Origin: Mollicutes bacterium
GTDB taxonomy: Bacteria > Bacillota_I > Bacilli_A > Izemoplasmatales > Izemoplasmataceae
Length of the DNA: 64,000 nt
Reading direction: 5' to 3'
Assembly: GCA_003552925.1 (NCBI GenBank)
Contig: PUOX01000064.1
Location: 41,881-105,880, forward strand
Shown: piece by piece, positions 17,670-28,957 of the stretch
Numbering within the stretch: position 1 is the stretch's first letter
Layout: each line of letters starts with the position of its first letter
Notes under the pieces: model-generated
Database searches by the model: none
What the model was told of the DNA's origin: nothing
What the model saw: only the letters and a program-made list of their open reading frames with translations
Translations under genes and position numbers: made by a program

Positions 17670-17697
17670 AAGTACAACCTCCCTTAATTATATAATT

Positions 17698-18090
17698 TTA
17701 GCCGCGAGGTCTTTTCGGGGGACGACAACCATTGTGGGGAATCGGGGTTTCATCCTTGATCGCGGTGATTTCCAAACCGGCGCTTTGCAGGGAACGAATG
17801 GCGGCTTCACGACCGGGGCCCGGTCCCTTGACCGACACTTCCACTTTTTGCACGCCGTGTTCCATCGCGGCTTTCGCGCAAGCTTCGCTTGAAATCTGGG
17901 CGGCGTAAGGAGTCGATTTGCGGCTTCCTTTGAAGCCGAGCGCTCCCGCGGAAGCCCAAGCGATGGCGTTGCCGCTGGGGTCGGAGATTGTGATGATGGT
18001 GTTGTTGAAAGTCGAGTGAATATGTGCGACTCCGGAAGGAATATTCTTTCTGACGCGACGTTTTTTCGTTCTAGCTTTTTTACGTGCCAT
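17698..18090 (-). CDS. rpsK: 30S ribosomal protein S11
   Basis: A 130-residue S11 of the ribosomal platform. It contains [14 protein letters not shown] and a C-terminal [17 protein letters not shown], the expected terminal signature. The basic N-terminus ([16 protein letters not shown]) suits rRNA binding. It is 12 bases downstream of rpsM. Confidence 0.98.
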   Translation of the reverse strand: MARKKARTKKRRVRKNIPSGVAHIHSTFNNTIITISDPSGNAIAWASAGALGFKGSRKSTPYAAQISSEACAKAAMEHGVQKVEVSVKGPGPGREAAIRSLQSAGLEITAIKDETPIPHNGCRPPKRPRG

Positions 18091-18102
18091 AATTCTCTCC
18101 TC

Positions 18103-18468
18103 CTATTTCTTCTTCTTCGCGACCGTTTTGCGCGGTCCTTTGCGGGTACGCGCATTGTTGCGGGTTTTTTGCCCACGGGTCGGCAGGTTTCTACGATGAC
18201 GCATGCCGCGGTACGAGCCTGTTTCTTGAAGGCGCTTGATGTTCAAGCGCACTTCGCGACGCAGGTCGCCTTCGGTCTTGTAATCGTCGACCGCTTCGCG
18301 GATGCGAACGAGTTCTTCGTCTTTTAAATCTTTCACGCGGGTATCCGGAGATACTTGCGCTTTTGTCACGATGTTTTCGGAAACGCTTTTGCCGATTCCG
18401 TAAATGTATGTAAGTGCAATTACGATTCGTTTGTCTCTGGGGATGTCAACGCCTGATATACGTGCCAT
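18103..18468 (-). CDS. rpsM: 30S ribosomal protein S13
   Basis: A 121-residue S13 of the 30S head, which contacts P-site tRNA and forms inter-subunit bridges with L5. [22 protein letters not shown] and the basic [15 protein letters not shown] tail are diagnostic. Confidence 0.98.
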   Translation of the reverse strand: MARISGVDIPRDKRIVIALTYIYGIGKSVSENIVTKAQVSPDTRVKDLKDEELVRIREAVDDYKTEGDLRREVRLNIKRLQETGSYRGMRHRRNLPTRGQKTRNNARTRKGPRKTVAKKKK

Positions 18469-18481
18469 AGTGCACCTCCTA

Positions 18482-18595
18482 TTAACCTTGTCTTTGTTTG
18501 TGTTTGGGGTTGTCGCAAATTACCATGACTTTCCCCTTGCGTTTGATGATCTTGCATTTGTCGCAAATTTTCTTAACGGATGGTCTTACTTTCAT
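18482..18595 (-). CDS. rpmJ: 50S ribosomal protein L36
   Basis: A 37-residue protein starting [15 protein letters not shown] and ending KHKQRQG. The CDKC pair with a later Cys and His forms the zinc ribbon of the zinc-containing (C+) L36 form. Standard location between infA and rpsM; strong AGGAGG site upstream of the ATG at 18595. Confidence 0.96.
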   Translation of the reverse strand: MKVRPSVKKICDKCKIIKRKGKVMVICDNPKHKQRQG

Positions 18596-18623
18596 TCCAA
18601 TTTCCTCCTTTGGAATCCTTTGC

Positions 18624-18842
18624 TTATTTGTGTCGGTACGTGATGCGGCCACGTGTTAAGTCGTAGGGGGAGAGTTCCACCGTGACTTTGTCACCAGGTA
18701 AGATGCGTATGTGATACATACGGATTTTACCTGAAACGTGGGCCTTGATAGTATGGCCGTTATCCAATTCGACCAAGAATTCGGCGTTGGGCAGAGATTC
18801 GAGAATCTTGCCTTCCACCTCGATCTTTTCTTCTTTAGCCAC
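18624..18842 (-). CDS. infA: translation initiation factor IF-1
   Basis: A 72-residue S1-type OB-fold protein that binds the A site during initiation. The product [19 protein letters not shown]... up to [10 protein letters not shown] covers the normal family length. The start is a GTG at 18842 with GGAGGAAGG in front; the six upstream in-frame residues are translated ribosome-binding site. It overlaps the map stop by 8 bases. Confidence 0.96.
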   Translation of the reverse strand: MAKEEKIEVEGKILESLPNAEFLVELDNGHTIKAHVSGKIRMYHIRILPGDKVTVELSPYDLTRGRITYRHK

Positions 18843-19605
18843 TATGCCTTCCTCCTTCAAGAGCGGTTAAAAGCTCGTAATCCTCATCGGTGATCAGTAC
18901 GGTATGTTCGAAGTGGGCGCTGAGCGAACCGTCTAGTGTGACGGCGGTCCACTGGTCGCTTTTCACTCTTACTTCCTTATCGCCGCTGTTGATCATCGGT
19001 TCAATCGCCAGCGTCATGCCCGGTTTCAGTACCGGTCCTTTTCCCGGAGGGCCGTAGTTTGGGATTTGCGGAGCTTCATGCAGGTTTTTTCCTATGCCGT
19101 GTCCGACGAAATCGCGGACCACGCTGAACCCTTTGTTTTCGGCGTGATGTTGTATGGCGTGGGAAATGTCGGAAAGACGGGCGCCGCTTTTGGCTTTTTC
19201 AAGGCCTTTGAAAAGGGCTTCTTCGGTCGCATCCAGCAAGTCTTGCGCTTCTTGTGAGATTGTACCGACGGGGTATGTCCAAGCGGAATCACCGTGGTAC
19301 CCTTTGTAATATGCGCCGATGTCGACTTTCAAGATGTCTCCTTGCTTAAGCTTTCGATGTTTCGAGGGAATGCCGTGCACGACCTCGTCGTTGATGGAAG
19401 TGCAGGCGCTGCCGGGAAACCCTCCGTATCCCTTGAAAGAGGGCGTGGCGTCGTGCGAACGGATGATATGTTCCACGATATCGTCGATCTCTTGGGTTGT
19501 GACGCCCGGGCGGACGGCTTTTTTTACCTCTTGATGGGCAAGGGCGACAATGCGTCCGGCCTCGCGCATGAACTCAATTTCACGGTCGGATTTTCTATTG
19601 ATCAT
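18835..19605 (-). CDS. map: methionine aminopeptidase, type I
   Basis: A 256-residue metalloprotease that removes N-terminal Met. [22 protein letters not shown] contains the substrate His, and the metal ligands fall in [28 protein letters not shown] and AIEPMI. The ATG at 19605 overlaps adk by 11 bases with only a weak ribosome-binding site, suggesting coupling; a 16-residue in-frame extension into adk is rejected. Confidence 0.97.
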   Translation of the reverse strand: MINRKSDREIEFMREAGRIVALAHQEVKKAVRPGVTTQEIDDIVEHIIRSHDATPSFKGYGGFPGSACTSINDEVVHGIPSKHRKLKQGDILKVDIGAYYKGYHGDSAWTYPVGTISQEAQDLLDATEEALFKGLEKAKSGARLSDISHAIQHHAENKGFSVVRDFVGHGIGKNLHEAPQIPNYGPPGKGPVLKPGMTLAIEPMINSGDKEVRVKSDQWTAVTLDGSLSAHFEHTVLITDEDYELLTALEGGRHSG

Positions 19606-20254
19606 GGCGCAACTCACGCAATGCGCGTTTGATGTCGGAATATACCGCTTCAAAAGACTGCATGCCGTTGATGTTGACGAGCACGCCCCGGCCCTTGTAA
19701 TAATCGATGATGGGGCGCGTTTTGGACTCGTAGATGCTCAGACGGTTTTTCACCGACGCGGGCTTGTCGTCCTCGCGTTGGTAAAGTTCTCCCCCGCAAG
19801 CGTCGCAAACGCCTTCGACGTTTGGAGGACGAAACTTGGTGTGATAGGTTTCGGGGCAGGACTTGCAGACGCGTCTTCCGACCATGCGCTCTAAAATCAC
19901 ATCATTGTCGACAACGATGTTGATGACGGCGGACAGGCGGGAACCGATGTCTTTAAGCATCTTGTCTAGCGCTTCGGCCTGTTTGACGGTACGCGGATAG
20001 CCATCGAGCAAGAAACGGCTGTCCGGTCCTTTCTTTTTCAAACGCTGGCGGACGATTTCGTTGGTGATGTCATCGTCGACGAGGTTTCCCTCGTTGATAT
20101 ACTTCATCGCCTCAATGCCAAGTTTTTCTCCACGTCTGTTGGCTTCGCGGAACATCTCGCCGGTGGATATGTTGGTCAGTCCGTATTCTTCGACAAGTTT
20201 CTTGGACTGACTGCCTTTGCCCGCACCGGGAGGTCCCATGACTAGTAGTTTCAC
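19595..20254 (-). CDS. adk: adenylate kinase
   Basis: A 219-residue long-type adenylate kinase (AMP + ATP to 2 ADP). The P-loop GPPGAGKGS is at residues 7-15, the AMP-site motif is ISTGEMFR, and DGYPRT follows. The LID domain has two Cys pairs (CKSC and CDAC), indicating a bound zinc. Located between secY and map as usual. Confidence 0.98.
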   Translation of the reverse strand: MKLLVMGPPGAGKGSQSKKLVEEYGLTNISTGEMFREANRRGEKLGIEAMKYINEGNLVDDDITNEIVRQRLKKKGPDSRFLLDGYPRTVKQAEALDKMLKDIGSRLSAVINIVVDNDVILERMVGRRVCKSCPETYHTKFRPPNVEGVCDACGGELYQREDDKPASVKNRLSIYESKTRPIIDYYKGRGVLVNINGMQSFEAVYSDIKRALRELRHDQ

Positions 20255-20265
20255 ACTAACGCCTC

Positions 20266-21570
20266 CTAGCGGATGAAGCCGCTATAGCTTTTGCCTTGAA
20301 CGTCAGTTTTGATTTGTTTGGTCGTTTCAATCGCCACCCCGACAACAATCAGTAGTGAAGTGCCGCCGACTTGTACGTATTGCGGCAATCCGAAGATGAT
20401 GGATGTGAAAATGGGGAGCGAAGCGACAACGAGCAGATAGATTGCGCCGATGGTGGTGATTTTGAATAGCAGCTTGGAAATATAGTTTTCGGTCTCTACG
20501 CCGGGGCGTACGCCGGGGACAAAAGCATTTTGCTTCTGCAGATTGTTGGAAATCTTTTCAGGATTGATTTGCACGAACGAATAAAAGAACGTGAATACAA
20601 CAATCAAGATGGCGTAAATGACGTAGCCGAGAGGTCTTTGATAGTTGAACATTTCGTTGATCCAAAAGCCGATGTTGGTTTCGGCGAATTCCGGAAGGAA
20701 GTTCAACAACGTTTGCGGCAAGGAAAGAATCGTTACCGCAAAGATTACGGGGATGACGCCGGCGGAGTTAATCTTGATGGGGATGTTCGAACCGGACTTC
20801 CCTTTGAAGCGGGAGCTGCTCGGTCGATTGGAATACTGTACGGGAATCTTACGGCTCGCCGATTGCATATAGGTGATGCCGACGAGAATGAGCACATACA
20901 ATACGACAACGACTGCGAAAATGGAGTATGCGTCGAAACCGTCGCCATCGATCAAGTATTCTCTACCGAGTTGCGTGAACATGCCCGGAAGGCCGGCGAT
21001 GATTCCGGCGACGATAATCATCGATGTGCCGTTGCCAACGCCTTTCATGGTGATTTGGTCGGCAAGCCAAAGCAAGAACGCCGTACCTGCGGTCATGACA
21101 AGCGCGAGGTAGGTGTAAGTCAAGAAGTTGGCTTCAATGCCGGGTTGGAAGATGGCGTCTTGGGTCATCGAAAACCCGAAAGTCATACCGAGGGCTTGCA
21201 TAAAGGCGAGGCCGATGGCCAAATAACGGGTGGTTTGATTGAGCTTCCGTTTCCCGGTTTCGCCTTCTTGCGACCACTCTTTAAAGATGGGCACAATGTC
21301 CATCTGCAAAAGTTGCATGATGATCGACGCGGTAATATAGGGCGCGATGCCAAGCGCGATGATCGAGTAGTTGCTGAGCGCTTGTCCGGTAAAGGCGTCC
21401 ATAATGCCCAAAAATCCGGTTTGCTGTTCAAAGAACGCACGGATTTCCGCTGGGTCGATTAACGGCATGGTGATGAACGTTGCGGCGCGGTAAATCAAGA
21501 AAACCGCCAAGGTGAAGAGGATTTTCTTCATCAGGCTTTTGTTTTTGAAAACCGCTTTGATTGTATCCAT
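20266..21570 (-). CDS. secY: protein translocase subunit SecY
   Basis: A 434-residue, ten-helix membrane channel for Sec-dependent export. Early-helix motif ITASIIMQLLQMDIVP and later PGVRPGVETENYI agree with the family. Its ATG overlaps the rplO stop as TGATG. Confidence 0.97.
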   Translation of the reverse strand: MDTIKAVFKNKSLMKKILFTLAVFLIYRAATFITMPLIDPAEIRAFFEQQTGFLGIMDAFTGQALSNYSIIALGIAPYITASIIMQLLQMDIVPIFKEWSQEGETGKRKLNQTTRYLAIGLAFMQALGMTFGFSMTQDAIFQPGIEANFLTYTYLALVMTAGTAFLLWLADQITMKGVGNGTSMIIVAGIIAGLPGMFTQLGREYLIDGDGFDAYSIFAVVVVLYVLILVGITYMQSASRKIPVQYSNRPSSSRFKGKSGSNIPIKINSAGVIPVIFAVTILSLPQTLLNFLPEFAETNIGFWINEMFNYQRPLGYVIYAILIVVFTFFYSFVQINPEKISNNLQKQNAFVPGVRPGVETENYISKLLFKITTIGAIYLLVVASLPIFTSIIFGLPQYVQVGGTSLLIVVGVAIETTKQIKTDVQGKSYSGFIR

Positions 21571-22010
21571 CAAACCACCTCGATGGTTCCACCGGCAGAC
21601 TTAATTTTTTCTTCGGCGGAAGCCGTGAATTTATGGGCCTTGACAGTCAGTTTTTTCTCAAGCGTTCCTTTTCCTAAAATTTTGACACCGTCACTCAATT
21701 TGGAGATGACACGGTCTTCTCTGAGCATCTCGGGAGTGATGGTGGTACCGTCTTCATAACGGTTCAAACGTTCGACGTTCACTGTCGCGTAGGCTTTGCG
21801 ATGGGGGTTTTTGAACCCGACTTTACGGAAACGTTTATACGTAGGTGTTTGACCACCTTCAAAACCAATCGGTAGGCTGAACCCTGAACGTTGAGACTGT
21901 CCTTTGTGTCCGCGACCGGCGGTTTTGCCGTTGCCGCTTGACATGCCTCGGCCAACGCGCTTTCTCTTGCGTGTGGCGCCGGGGTTGGATTTCAATTCAT
22001 GTAGTTTCAT
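21570..22010 (-). CDS. rplO: 50S ribosomal protein L15
   Basis: A 146-residue L15. The glycine/arginine-rich N-terminal extension ([21 protein letters not shown]) threads into 23S rRNA, and [12 protein letters not shown] follows. It is coupled to secY downstream. Confidence 0.97.
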   Translation of the reverse strand: MKLHELKSNPGATRKRKRVGRGMSSGNGKTAGRGHKGQSQRSGFSLPIGFEGGQTPTYKRFRKVGFKNPHRKAYATVNVERLNRYEDGTTITPEMLREDRVISKLSDGVKILGKGTLEKKLTVKAHKFTASAEEKIKSAGGTIEVV

Positions 22011-22021
22011 TGGGCTACCTC

Positions 22022-22201
22022 CTATTTTTCAACAACATGGACTAGGTGTGCGATGGTGCGAACCATTCCACGAATGGTATCGGTGTCTTTGCGGACTACG
22101 GTTTGACGGGGTTTGCGAAGTCCGAGAGCGTGGGCGGTCTTGCGATGTTTGGGCTTGGTTGCGATCAGGCTCTTGACCAAAGTGATTTCTAGGGTTTTCA
22201 T
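22022..22201 (-). CDS. rpmD: 50S ribosomal protein L30
   Basis: A 59-residue L30 with [22 protein letters not shown] and [11 protein letters not shown], matching the family's normal length of about 60. The ATG at 22201 follows the rpsE TAG with no gap, so translation is presumably coupled; it is read in place between rpsE and rplO. Confidence 0.95.
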   Translation of the reverse strand: MKTLEITLVKSLIATKPKHRKTAHALGLRKPRQTVVRKDTDTIRGMVRTIAHLVHVVEK

Positions 22202-22717
22202 CTACCCGAGAATCTCCTTTGGGGTCTTGCCGCGTGTGCGGGCTACTTGGTCCGCCGTACGCAGGTTGTTGATGGCGTGCATGGTCGCACGTACAATGTT
22301 AATTGGTGAATCAGAGCCCAAAGACTTGCTTAAGATGTCGGAAACGCCCGCCGCTTCCAATACGGCGCGGACAGGTCCGCCCGCGATGACACCGGTACCT
22401 TCAACGGCCGGTTTCAAGTAAACTTTTCCGCCGCCGTGGCGTCCGGTGATTTCATGAGGAATGGTGGTACCATACATAGGTACTTTGACAAAATTGCGCT
22501 TCGCTTCTTCGATGGCTTTTTTGATGGCGTCGGGAACTTCTTGCGCTTTCCCGGTGCCAAAGCCGACTTTGCCCTTTTTGTCGCCTACGACGACTAATGC
22601 GCTGAAGCGAAAGCGACGGCCACCTTTGACGACTTTGGTGACACGGCTGATATTTACAACGCGTTCTTCGTAAATATTTTCTTCTTTCTTTCTACGCTTT
22701 CTACGATTTTTTTGCAT
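22202..22717 (-). CDS. rpsE: 30S ribosomal protein S5
   Basis: A 171-residue S5 with [18 protein letters not shown], the loop where spectinomycin-resistance mutations occur, and [15 protein letters not shown] in the C-terminal domain. It acts in decoding accuracy and mRNA unwinding at the entry tunnel. Confidence 0.98.
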   Translation of the reverse strand: MQKNRRKRRKKEENIYEERVVNISRVTKVVKGGRRFRFSALVVVGDKKGKVGFGTGKAQEVPDAIKKAIEEAKRNFVKVPMYGTTIPHEITGRHGGGKVYLKPAVEGTGVIAGGPVRAVLEAAGVSDILSKSLGSDSPINIVRATMHAINNLRTADQVARTRGKTPKEILG

Positions 22718-22731
22718 GGGTTACCTCCTTC

Positions 22732-23094
22732 TTAGAATTCCAGTCCGGCTTCGCGTGCGGCGTCGGCCAACGCTTTGATGCGGCCGTGGAAACGATAGCC
22801 GCTACGGTCAAAGACGACTTTTTTGATGTCTTTTTCCAAAGCGCGTTTGGCAAGCACTTCACCGACGGCTTTGGCGCCTTCTTTGTTGCCGCGGGTTTCC
22901 TTGACGGAACCTTCTTCAAGCGTTGAGGCGCTGGCGAGTGTTTCGCCGTTGATGTCGTCGATGAGCTGAGCGAAGATGTTCTTGTTGGAACGGTAGACGC
23001 TCAGACGGGGACGCACGGCGGTGCCGATAAGGTTTCTGCGTGCACGTTTATGTCTTTTAATGCGCATTGAATTTCGTGTGGTTTTCTTACTCAT
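22732..23094 (-). CDS. rplR: 50S ribosomal protein L18
   Basis: A 120-residue L18, which brings 5S rRNA to the large subunit. [16 protein letters not shown] and [20 protein letters not shown] are characteristic. I use the ATG at 23094, which has AGGAG eight bases upstream, rather than the GTG three codons earlier. Confidence 0.96.
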   Translation of the reverse strand: MSKKTTRNSMRIKRHKRARRNLIGTAVRPRLSVYRSNKNIFAQLIDDINGETLASASTLEEGSVKETRGNKEGAKAVGEVLAKRALEKDIKKVVFDRSGYRFHGRIKALADAAREAGLEF

Positions 23095-23112
23095 ATTGGT
23101 CACTCCTAACTA

Positions 23113-23649
23113 CTACGTAGCAGTTTTTCCTTCTTTGCGACGTACATGTTCGTCGACGTAACGGATGCCTTTGCCTAGATAAGGTTCGGGCTTGCGCACG
23201 GCACGAACGTTGGCGGCGAACTCGCCGACCTTCTGTTTGTCGATGCCGCTTACGGTGATCAAAGTGTTTTTGTCGACAGCTACTTCAATCCCTTCGGGAA
23301 TATCGAGTTCGACGGGTTGTGAATACCCGGCGTTGATGGTCAGTTTATTGCCTTTTAGTTGCGCCCTGTAGCCTACGCCGACCATTTTCAGTTTCTTTTT
23401 GAAACCTTGGCTGACGCCTTCGACGAGGTTGGCGATATGGGCACGATGCGTCCCGTGCAACATGCGGTGCGGTTTGGCATCGCTTGGACGGTTGATTGTG
23501 ATCGATTGTTCGTCAAGGTCTACGGCCATGTCTTCGTGCATCTCGAAAGTCAAAGTGCCCTTGGGGCCTTTCACTTCGAGCATGCGGCCGTTTACACTGG
23601 CGCTTACGCCCTCAGGCAGGACGATGGGTTTATCCCCTATACGACTCAT
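23113..23649 (-). CDS. rplF: 50S ribosomal protein L6
   Basis: A 178-residue L6 with two similar domains. It starts MSRIGDKPIVLPEGV, ends with the conserved PEPYLGKGIRYVDE before a basic tail, and sits near the GTPase-associated region of 23S rRNA. Confidence 0.98.
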   Translation of the reverse strand: MSRIGDKPIVLPEGVSASVNGRMLEVKGPKGTLTFEMHEDMAVDLDEQSITINRPSDAKPHRMLHGTHRAHIANLVEGVSQGFKKKLKMVGVGYRAQLKGNKLTINAGYSQPVELDIPEGIEVAVDKNTLITVSGIDKQKVGEFAANVRAVRKPEPYLGKGIRYVDEHVRRKEGKTAT

Positions 23650-23670
23650 GTTAGTACCTCCTTTGTTTGA

Positions 23671-24066
23671 TTACCATACGTACGCTAAAATTTCGCCGCC
23701 GATGTTTTGTTTGCGGGCTTCGCGGTCTGAAACGATGCCTTTCGACGTTGAAATGACGGCGATACCGAGGCCGTTTAACACCTTGGGGATTTCTCCGCTC
23801 TTGGCGTACACTCTGAGGCCCGGTTTGGAAATGCGTTTCAATCCCTTGACGACGCGTTCGTTTTGGATGTATTTCAACGTCACGCGCAATTTGTCGACGG
23901 GTTTGGCTTTGATTACATCGATTTTTGCAATATATCCTTCATCGCGCAACAGCTCCAAGACTTGTTTTTTAAGTTTGGAAGCCGGAATATCGACGGTTTC
24001 GCTTTTCATCTGATTTGCGTTGCGGATTCTTGTCAGCATATCAGCAATAGGATCTGTCATTGTCAT
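23671..24066 (-). CDS. rpsH: 30S ribosomal protein S8
   Basis: A 131-residue S8 beginning [18 protein letters not shown] and ending [20 protein letters not shown]. It binds the central domain of 16S rRNA. The ATG at 24066 has GGAGGAGG ahead; a six-residue upstream extension is rejected. In E. coli S8 represses the spc operon; a similar site was not searched. Confidence 0.97.
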   Translation of the reverse strand: MTMTDPIADMLTRIRNANQMKSETVDIPASKLKKQVLELLRDEGYIAKIDVIKAKPVDKLRVTLKYIQNERVVKGLKRISKPGLRVYAKSGEIPKVLNGLGIAVISTSKGIVSDREARKQNIGGEILAYVW

Positions 24067-24100
24067 AAAATTGCCTCCTCCCAATCACTAGGAATAATAT

Positions 24101-24840
<740 letters not shown>

Positions 24841-24861
24841 CCACTCATGCCTCCTCTCTCA

Positions 24862-25188
24862 TTAGTCTAAGACCTCACCGGTTTTTTTCGAGACACGAAC
24901 CTTTTTGGTGAGTGTTTCCTTCTTTGAGGTTTCCGAAATGGTTTTGTATCCTACTCTCGTTGCGCCTTCTTTGCCCACGAGCATCACGTTGGATGCGTGA
25001 ATGGGCGCTTCGTATTCCAAGATGCCCCCGTCAGGGTTGGCTTGAGTAGGTTTCGCGTGCTTTTTGATGACGTTTATGCCTTCGATGAGTACACGATTGG
25101 ATTTGGGGAAGGTCTTCATGACTTTGCCTTCTTTGCCTTTGAATTCCCCGGCCATAACACGTACTTTATCACCTTTTTTAATCTTCAT
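24862..25188 (-). CDS. rplX: 50S ribosomal protein L24
   Basis: A 108-residue KOW-motif protein ([20 protein letters not shown] at the start) that initiates 23S rRNA assembly. It also contains [19 protein letters not shown]. Confidence 0.97.
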   Translation of the reverse strand: MKIKKGDKVRVMAGEFKGKEGKVMKTFPKSNRVLIEGINVIKKHAKPTQANPDGGILEYEAPIHASNVMLVGKEGATRVGYKTISETSKKETLTKKVRVSKKTGEVLD

Positions 25189-25206
25189 ACGTTTTCCTCC
25201 TACTCT

Positions 25207-25575
25207 TTATAGTACTTCGGGAGCCAATGAAAGAATTTTTGTAAAACCCTCTTCACGTAACTCTCGCGCCACCGGACCGAAAATCCGGGTTCCCCGGGGC
25301 GATTTGTCGTCGGCAACAATTACGGCGGCGTTGTCGTCGAAACGGATGTATGAGCCGTCGCTGCGACGTGTTTCACGTGCCGTACGGACGATTACAGCCT
25401 TGACGATGTCGCCTTTTTTGACCATGCCGCCCGGGATTGCCTGTTTGACGGTGGCCGTGACGATGTCGCCGATGTTAGCGTACTTGGCACCCGTCCCACC
25501 AAGAATCTTGATGGCTTCTATCACTTTTGCGCCGGAATTGTCGGCGACTTTTAGCTTCGATTCCTGTTGAATCAT
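25207..25575 (-). CDS. rplN: 50S ribosomal protein L14
   Basis: A 122-residue L14 with the family start [17 protein letters not shown] and the [11 protein letters not shown] segment near the end. It contacts the 30S subunit and is the docking site for silencing factor RsfS. Confidence 0.98.
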   Translation of the reverse strand: MIQQESKLKVADNSGAKVIEAIKILGGTGAKYANIGDIVTATVKQAIPGGMVKKGDIVKAVIVRTARETRRSDGSYIRFDDNAAVIVADDKSPRGTRIFGPVARELREEGFTKILSLAPEVL

Positions 25576-25609
25576 CCTAAGAACCTCCTTTTAAGCCTTA
25601 TGAGCTGTC

Positions 25610-25870
25610 CTAAATCTGTTCTTTTCTCTCAACGATTTCAAGCAAGCGAAATTTTTTCGACTTGGACAGTGGACGGGTTTCCATGATCTTGACCTTGTCG
25701 CCCATCTTCGCTTCGTTGTTTTCATCGTGCGCTGAAAATTTGCGGGAACGTTTGATGCGTTTTTTGTATTTCGGATGCTGAATGTATCGTTCAACCTCGA
25801 CCGAAATCGTCTTGTCCGGTTTGTTGGAAACGACGGTCCCGGTAAGGACTCTGCGGTTGTTTCGTTCCAT
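25610..25870 (-). CDS. rpsQ: 30S ribosomal protein S17
   Basis: An 86-residue OB-fold primary 16S-binding protein: [17 protein letters not shown] and [20 protein letters not shown]. It lies between rpmC and rplN. Confidence 0.97.
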   Translation of the reverse strand: MERNNRRVLTGTVVSNKPDKTISVEVERYIQHPKYKKRIKRSRKFSAHDENNEAKMGDKVKIMETRPLSKSKKFRLLEIVERKEQI

Positions 25871-25887
25871 ACACTATTCCTCCCGTC

Positions 25888-26079
25888 TTATTTGGCGTTG
25901 CGCTCGTTGAGAACGGTCTTCATGCGCGCAATCGCCTTTTTAACGTTTTTGATTCGAGCGGTATTCTCGAGCTGACCCGTGGCTTGTTGGAAGCGGAGGT
26001 CAAAGAGTTCTTTTTTGTGTGCAACAATTTCTTTGTTGATTTTTTCAGTGTCCCATTCACGAATTTCGTTAGTTTTCAC
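25888..26079 (-). CDS. rpmC: 50S ribosomal protein L29
   Basis: A two-helix protein at the exit tunnel, with [33 protein letters not shown] and [11 protein letters not shown]. Several GTG codons could start it; the one at 26079 gives 63 residues, the family's normal length and N-terminus, and has AGTGGTGA upstream. It overlaps the rplP stop by 11 bases. Confidence 0.93.
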   Translation of the reverse strand: MKTNEIREWDTEKINKEIVAHKKELFDLRFQQATGQLENTARIKNVKKAIARMKTVLNERNAK

Positions 26080-26497
26080 TGAAATCACCACTTTCTTTCT
26101 TAACCACTTTCGTCCGGACCGGCAGTTTGTGCGCGGCTAGGCGAAGCGCTTCGTTGGCGACTTCTTCGTTGACACCGGCAACCTCGAGCATGATGGTGCC
26201 TTTTTTGACAACGGCCACGAAGCTTTCCGGCGTTCCTTTACCGGAACCCATGCGGACTTCAAGGGGTTTCGCAGTTTTCGCCATGTGCGGGAAAATGCGG
26301 ATCCATAGTTTCCCCTGGCGTTTCATATAGCGGTTCACCGCGATCCTTGCGGATTCAATCTGGCGGGCGGTGATCCAGGCTCCTTCAAGAGATTGAAGGC
26401 CGTAATCACCAAAGCTTACGCTGGTTCCGCCTTTGGCTTTTCCTTCATACGATACACGGTGAGGGCGTCTGTATTTGGTTCTTTTGGGAATTAGCAT
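26069..26497 (-). CDS. rplP: 50S ribosomal protein L16
   Basis: A 142-residue L16 near the peptidyl transferase centre: [32 protein letters not shown] and [17 protein letters not shown]. Two bases after rpsC. Confidence 0.98.
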   Translation of the reverse strand: MLIPKRTKYRRPHRVSYEGKAKGGTSVSFGDYGLQSLEGAWITARQIESARIAVNRYMKRQGKLWIRIFPHMAKTAKPLEVRMGSGKGTPESFVAVVKKGTIMLEVAGVNEEVANEALRLAAHKLPVRTKVVKKESGDFSEN

Positions 26498-26499
26498 AA

Positions 26500-27147
26500 C
26501 TAATTAGCCCCCTTTTTCTTAGGTAGTATTTCACCTTTGTAGATCCATACCTTTACACCGATTTTTCCATACGTCGTGTACGCTTCGGTCATGGCGTAAT
26601 CGATGTCGGCACGCAAGGTGTGCAAGGGGACGTTCCCCTCGTTGTAGCCTTCGCTACGTGCCATTTCAGCACCGCCTAAGCGGCCTGAGACCAAGGTACG
26701 GCACCCTTTGGCTCCTGAACGCATGGCGCGTTGGATGGCCATTTTTTGAACGCGGCGGAATGATGCGCGGTTTTCAAGCTGGCGCGCGACGGTGTCGGCG
26801 ACGAGCTTGGCGTCCAATTCGGGTTTTTTGATTTCGGCGACGTTAAGGATGATGTCTTTGTCGGTAAGTTCCTTGAGTTTGGCAACAACCTTGTTCTTTA
26901 CGGAACCTTCGCGACCGATAACCATCCCCGGCTTCGCCGTGTGGACAGTGATGACGATTCTATTTTTCAAACGTTCGATTTCGATTTTCGAAACCGCAGC
27001 GTTCGCATACAACTCTTCCAAGAGTTCGCGAATTTTAATGTCTTCGTGCAACAATCCCGCGACGTCATTTTTATTCGCATACCAGCGCGAATCCCAATCT
27101 CGGATGATGCCAACTCGTAACCCTACTGGATTTACTTTCTGACCCAT
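26500..27147 (-). CDS. rpsC: 30S ribosomal protein S3
   Basis: A 215-residue S3. It starts [20 protein letters not shown], has the KH-domain [14 protein letters not shown] loop and ends in the conserved VWIYKGE region. It shapes the mRNA entry tunnel. The ATG at 27147 is chosen by homology and GGAGGGAAT upstream; the longer reading is rejected. Confidence 0.97.
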   Translation of the reverse strand: MGQKVNPVGLRVGIIRDWDSRWYANKNDVAGLLHEDIKIRELLEELYANAAVSKIEIERLKNRIVITVHTAKPGMVIGREGSVKNKVVAKLKELTDKDIILNVAEIKKPELDAKLVADTVARQLENRASFRRVQKMAIQRAMRSGAKGCRTLVSGRLGGAEMARSEGYNEGNVPLHTLRADIDYAMTEAYTTYGKIGVKVWIYKGEILPKKKGAN

Positions 27148-27160
27148 TCGATTCCCTCCT

Positions 27161-27499
27161 TTACTCTTTCTCGGCCACAACGATGGTCGTGTGGCTCGTT
27201 CTCTTCATGATAGGTGACGCGCTGCCTTGAGCGCGTGGTCTTATGCGTTTCAAGGTGGGGCCTTCGCCGACGTACGCTTCTTTGACAAAGAGATTGTCGA
27301 CGTTCATGCTATAGTTGTGTTCGGCGTTGGCAACAGCCGACTTGAGAACTTTTTCAACCATAGGTGAGGCCGCTCTCGGGGTATGCTGTAAAATCGCAAA
27401 CGCTTCGCTGACGTCTTTGCCGCGGATTAAGTCGATGACCAGCTTTACTTTGCGAGAAGAGATGCGAACGGTTCTGGCTTGTGCTCTAGCTTCTTCCAT
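27161..27499 (-). CDS. rplV: 50S ribosomal protein L22
   Basis: A 112-residue L22 whose beta-hairpin ([19 protein letters not shown]) reaches into the exit tunnel where macrolide resistance changes occur. [13 protein letters not shown] is at the N-terminus. Confidence 0.98.
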   Translation of the reverse strand: MEEARAQARTVRISSRKVKLVIDLIRGKDVSEAFAILQHTPRAASPMVEKVLKSAVANAEHNYSMNVDNLFVKEAYVGEGPTLKRIRPRAQGSASPIMKRTSHTTIVVAEKE

Positions 27500-27510
27500 G
27501 GTATCCTCCT

Positions 27511-27789
27511 CTACTTCCTCGTTGCTTTCTTGTCTTTTTCATGTCCGCGAAAAACTCGTGTAGGAGCGAACTCTCCGAGTTTGTGGCCGACCATGTCCTC
27601 GGTGATGTATACGGGAACATGCTCTTTGCCGTTATAGACCGCGATGGTGTGTCCGACAAATTGTGGGAAGATGGTGGAACGGCGTGACCACGTCTGGATG
27701 ACTTTCTTTTTATTTTCCTTGTTCATCTTTTCAACTTTTTCCATCAAGTGCTGGTCGCAAAAGGGACCTTTTTTCAGTGAACGTGCCAT
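27511..27789 (-). CDS. rpsS: 30S ribosomal protein S19
   Basis: A 92-residue S19 of the 30S head: [57 protein letters not shown] shortened here to its ends, and an RGHEKDKK tail. Confidence 0.97.
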   Translation of the reverse strand: MARSLKKGPFCDQHLMEKVEKMNKENKKKVIQTWSRRSTIFPQFVGHTIAVYNGKEHVPVYITEDMVGHKLGEFAPTRVFRGHEKDKKATRK

Positions 27790-27807
27790 AGTGTGAGTTC
27801 CTCCTTT

Positions 27808-28644
27808 CTATTTCTTCTGCTTGCGGCGTCTAGCGATGAGACGCGAGCTTGCTTTTTTGTTACGACGGGTTTTCAAACCGAGTGTCTTTTTGCCCCAAGG
27901 TGACATCGGGCTCTTAAGACCGATCGGCTGACGGCCCTCGCCACCGCCGTGGGGGTGGTCCGTGGGATTCATGACGCTGCCTCGTACCGTCGGGCGAACC
28001 CCGCGGTGACGGTTGCGTCCTGCTTTGCCGATGTTGACAAGTTCGTGATACTCGTTGCCGACTTCGCCAATGGTGGCGCGACAGGTTCCGAGGATGCGGC
28101 GCACTTCACCGGAAGCGAGTTTGACAAGAACATACTTGTCTTCGCGACCGAGGATTTGCGCTCTTGTACCGGCGCTACGGACGAGCTGTCCGCCTTTGCC
28201 CGGCAACAGTTCGATGTTGTGAACGATGGTGCCTATCGGAATGGTGTTCAGCGCTTTGGCGTTGCCTGTGCGGATGTCGGCCTCTTCACCGGAGAGAATG
28301 GTCATCCCGACTTTCAACCCTTTCGGGGCCAGGATGTAGCGTTTTTCACCGTCGGCGTAATGGATGAGCGCGATGTTCGCGCTGCGGTTGGGATCGTATT
28401 CTATCGTTGCAACACGACCGGGGATGCCGTCTTTGTTGCGTTTGAAGTCAATCAAGCGATATTTTTGCTTGACGCCTCCGCCTTGATGACGGACGGTGAT
28501 TTTGCCTTGGTTGTTGCGTCCCGCGCGTGTGCTGCGTGACACTAGCAAGGATTTTTCGGGCTTGTTGGTCGTAATTTCCGAGTAGTCCAAGCCGGTCATA
28601 TGCCGCGAACCGTTGGTAATCGATTTGTATTTCTTTAATGCCAT
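27808..28644 (-). CDS. rplB: 50S ribosomal protein L2
   Basis: A 278-residue L2, needed for subunit joining and the peptidyl transferase centre. [16 protein letters not shown], the [16 protein letters not shown] loop and the conserved [13 protein letters not shown], with the critical His, are all present. Confidence 0.98.
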   Translation of the reverse strand: MALKKYKSITNGSRHMTGLDYSEITTNKPEKSLLVSRSTRAGRNNQGKITVRHQGGGVKQKYRLIDFKRNKDGIPGRVATIEYDPNRSANIALIHYADGEKRYILAPKGLKVGMTILSGEEADIRTGNAKALNTIPIGTIVHNIELLPGKGGQLVRSAGTRAQILGREDKYVLVKLASGEVRRILGTCRATIGEVGNEYHELVNIGKAGRNRHRGVRPTVRGSVMNPTDHPHGGGEGRQPIGLKSPMSPWGKKTLGLKTRRNKKASSRLIARRRKQKK

Positions 28645-28672
28645 GACGTTAACCTCCTTTTACACATAGGGA

Positions 28673-28957
28673 TTAGGATGAGAAGATTTCAATGTTGTCG
28701 CCTTCTTGAAGGGTGACAATCGCTTTGGCGATTGCGCCTTGAAATCCTTCATAGCGACCTACGCGTTTCTTTTTCGGTTTCATGTTGAGAATGTTTACGT
28801 TGAGCACTTTGACGTCGAAGAGCTCTTCAACGGCCTTGCGAACCTGAATCTTGTTGGCACGCTTGTCGACGACAAAGGTGTATTGGTTTTGTTTTTCAAC
28901 CAACTGCATGCTTTTTTCAGTGATGATGGGGCGCTTGATGATTTCGGATGCCAACAT
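28673..28957 (-). CDS. rplW: 50S ribosomal protein L23
   Basis: A 94-residue L23 at the exit tunnel, the docking site for SRP and trigger factor. RPIITEKSMQL and FVVDKRANKIQVRKAVEELF are typical. The ATG overlaps the rplD stop (TAATG). Confidence 0.97.
   Translation of the reverse strand: MLASEIIKRPIITEKSMQLVEKQNQYTFVVDKRANKIQVRKAVEELFDVKVLNVNILNMKPKKKRVGRYEGFQGAIAKAIVTLQEGDNIEIFSS

Noticed and set aside
18843..18860. ATG start six codons upstream for IF-1
   Set aside because: These codons translate the ribosome-binding site GGAGGAAGG; the GTG at 18842 gives the exact family length.
20530..21462. 310-codon plus-strand open frame within secY
   Set aside because: It is an antisense shadow of secY, rich in charged residues typical of complementary-strand reading of membrane-protein codons.
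25369..25384. parS-like sequence TGTTTCACGTG followed by CCGTA
   Set aside because: Only 12 of 16 bases agree with the parS consensus, one half-site is lost, and it lies within the conserved rplN coding sequence.
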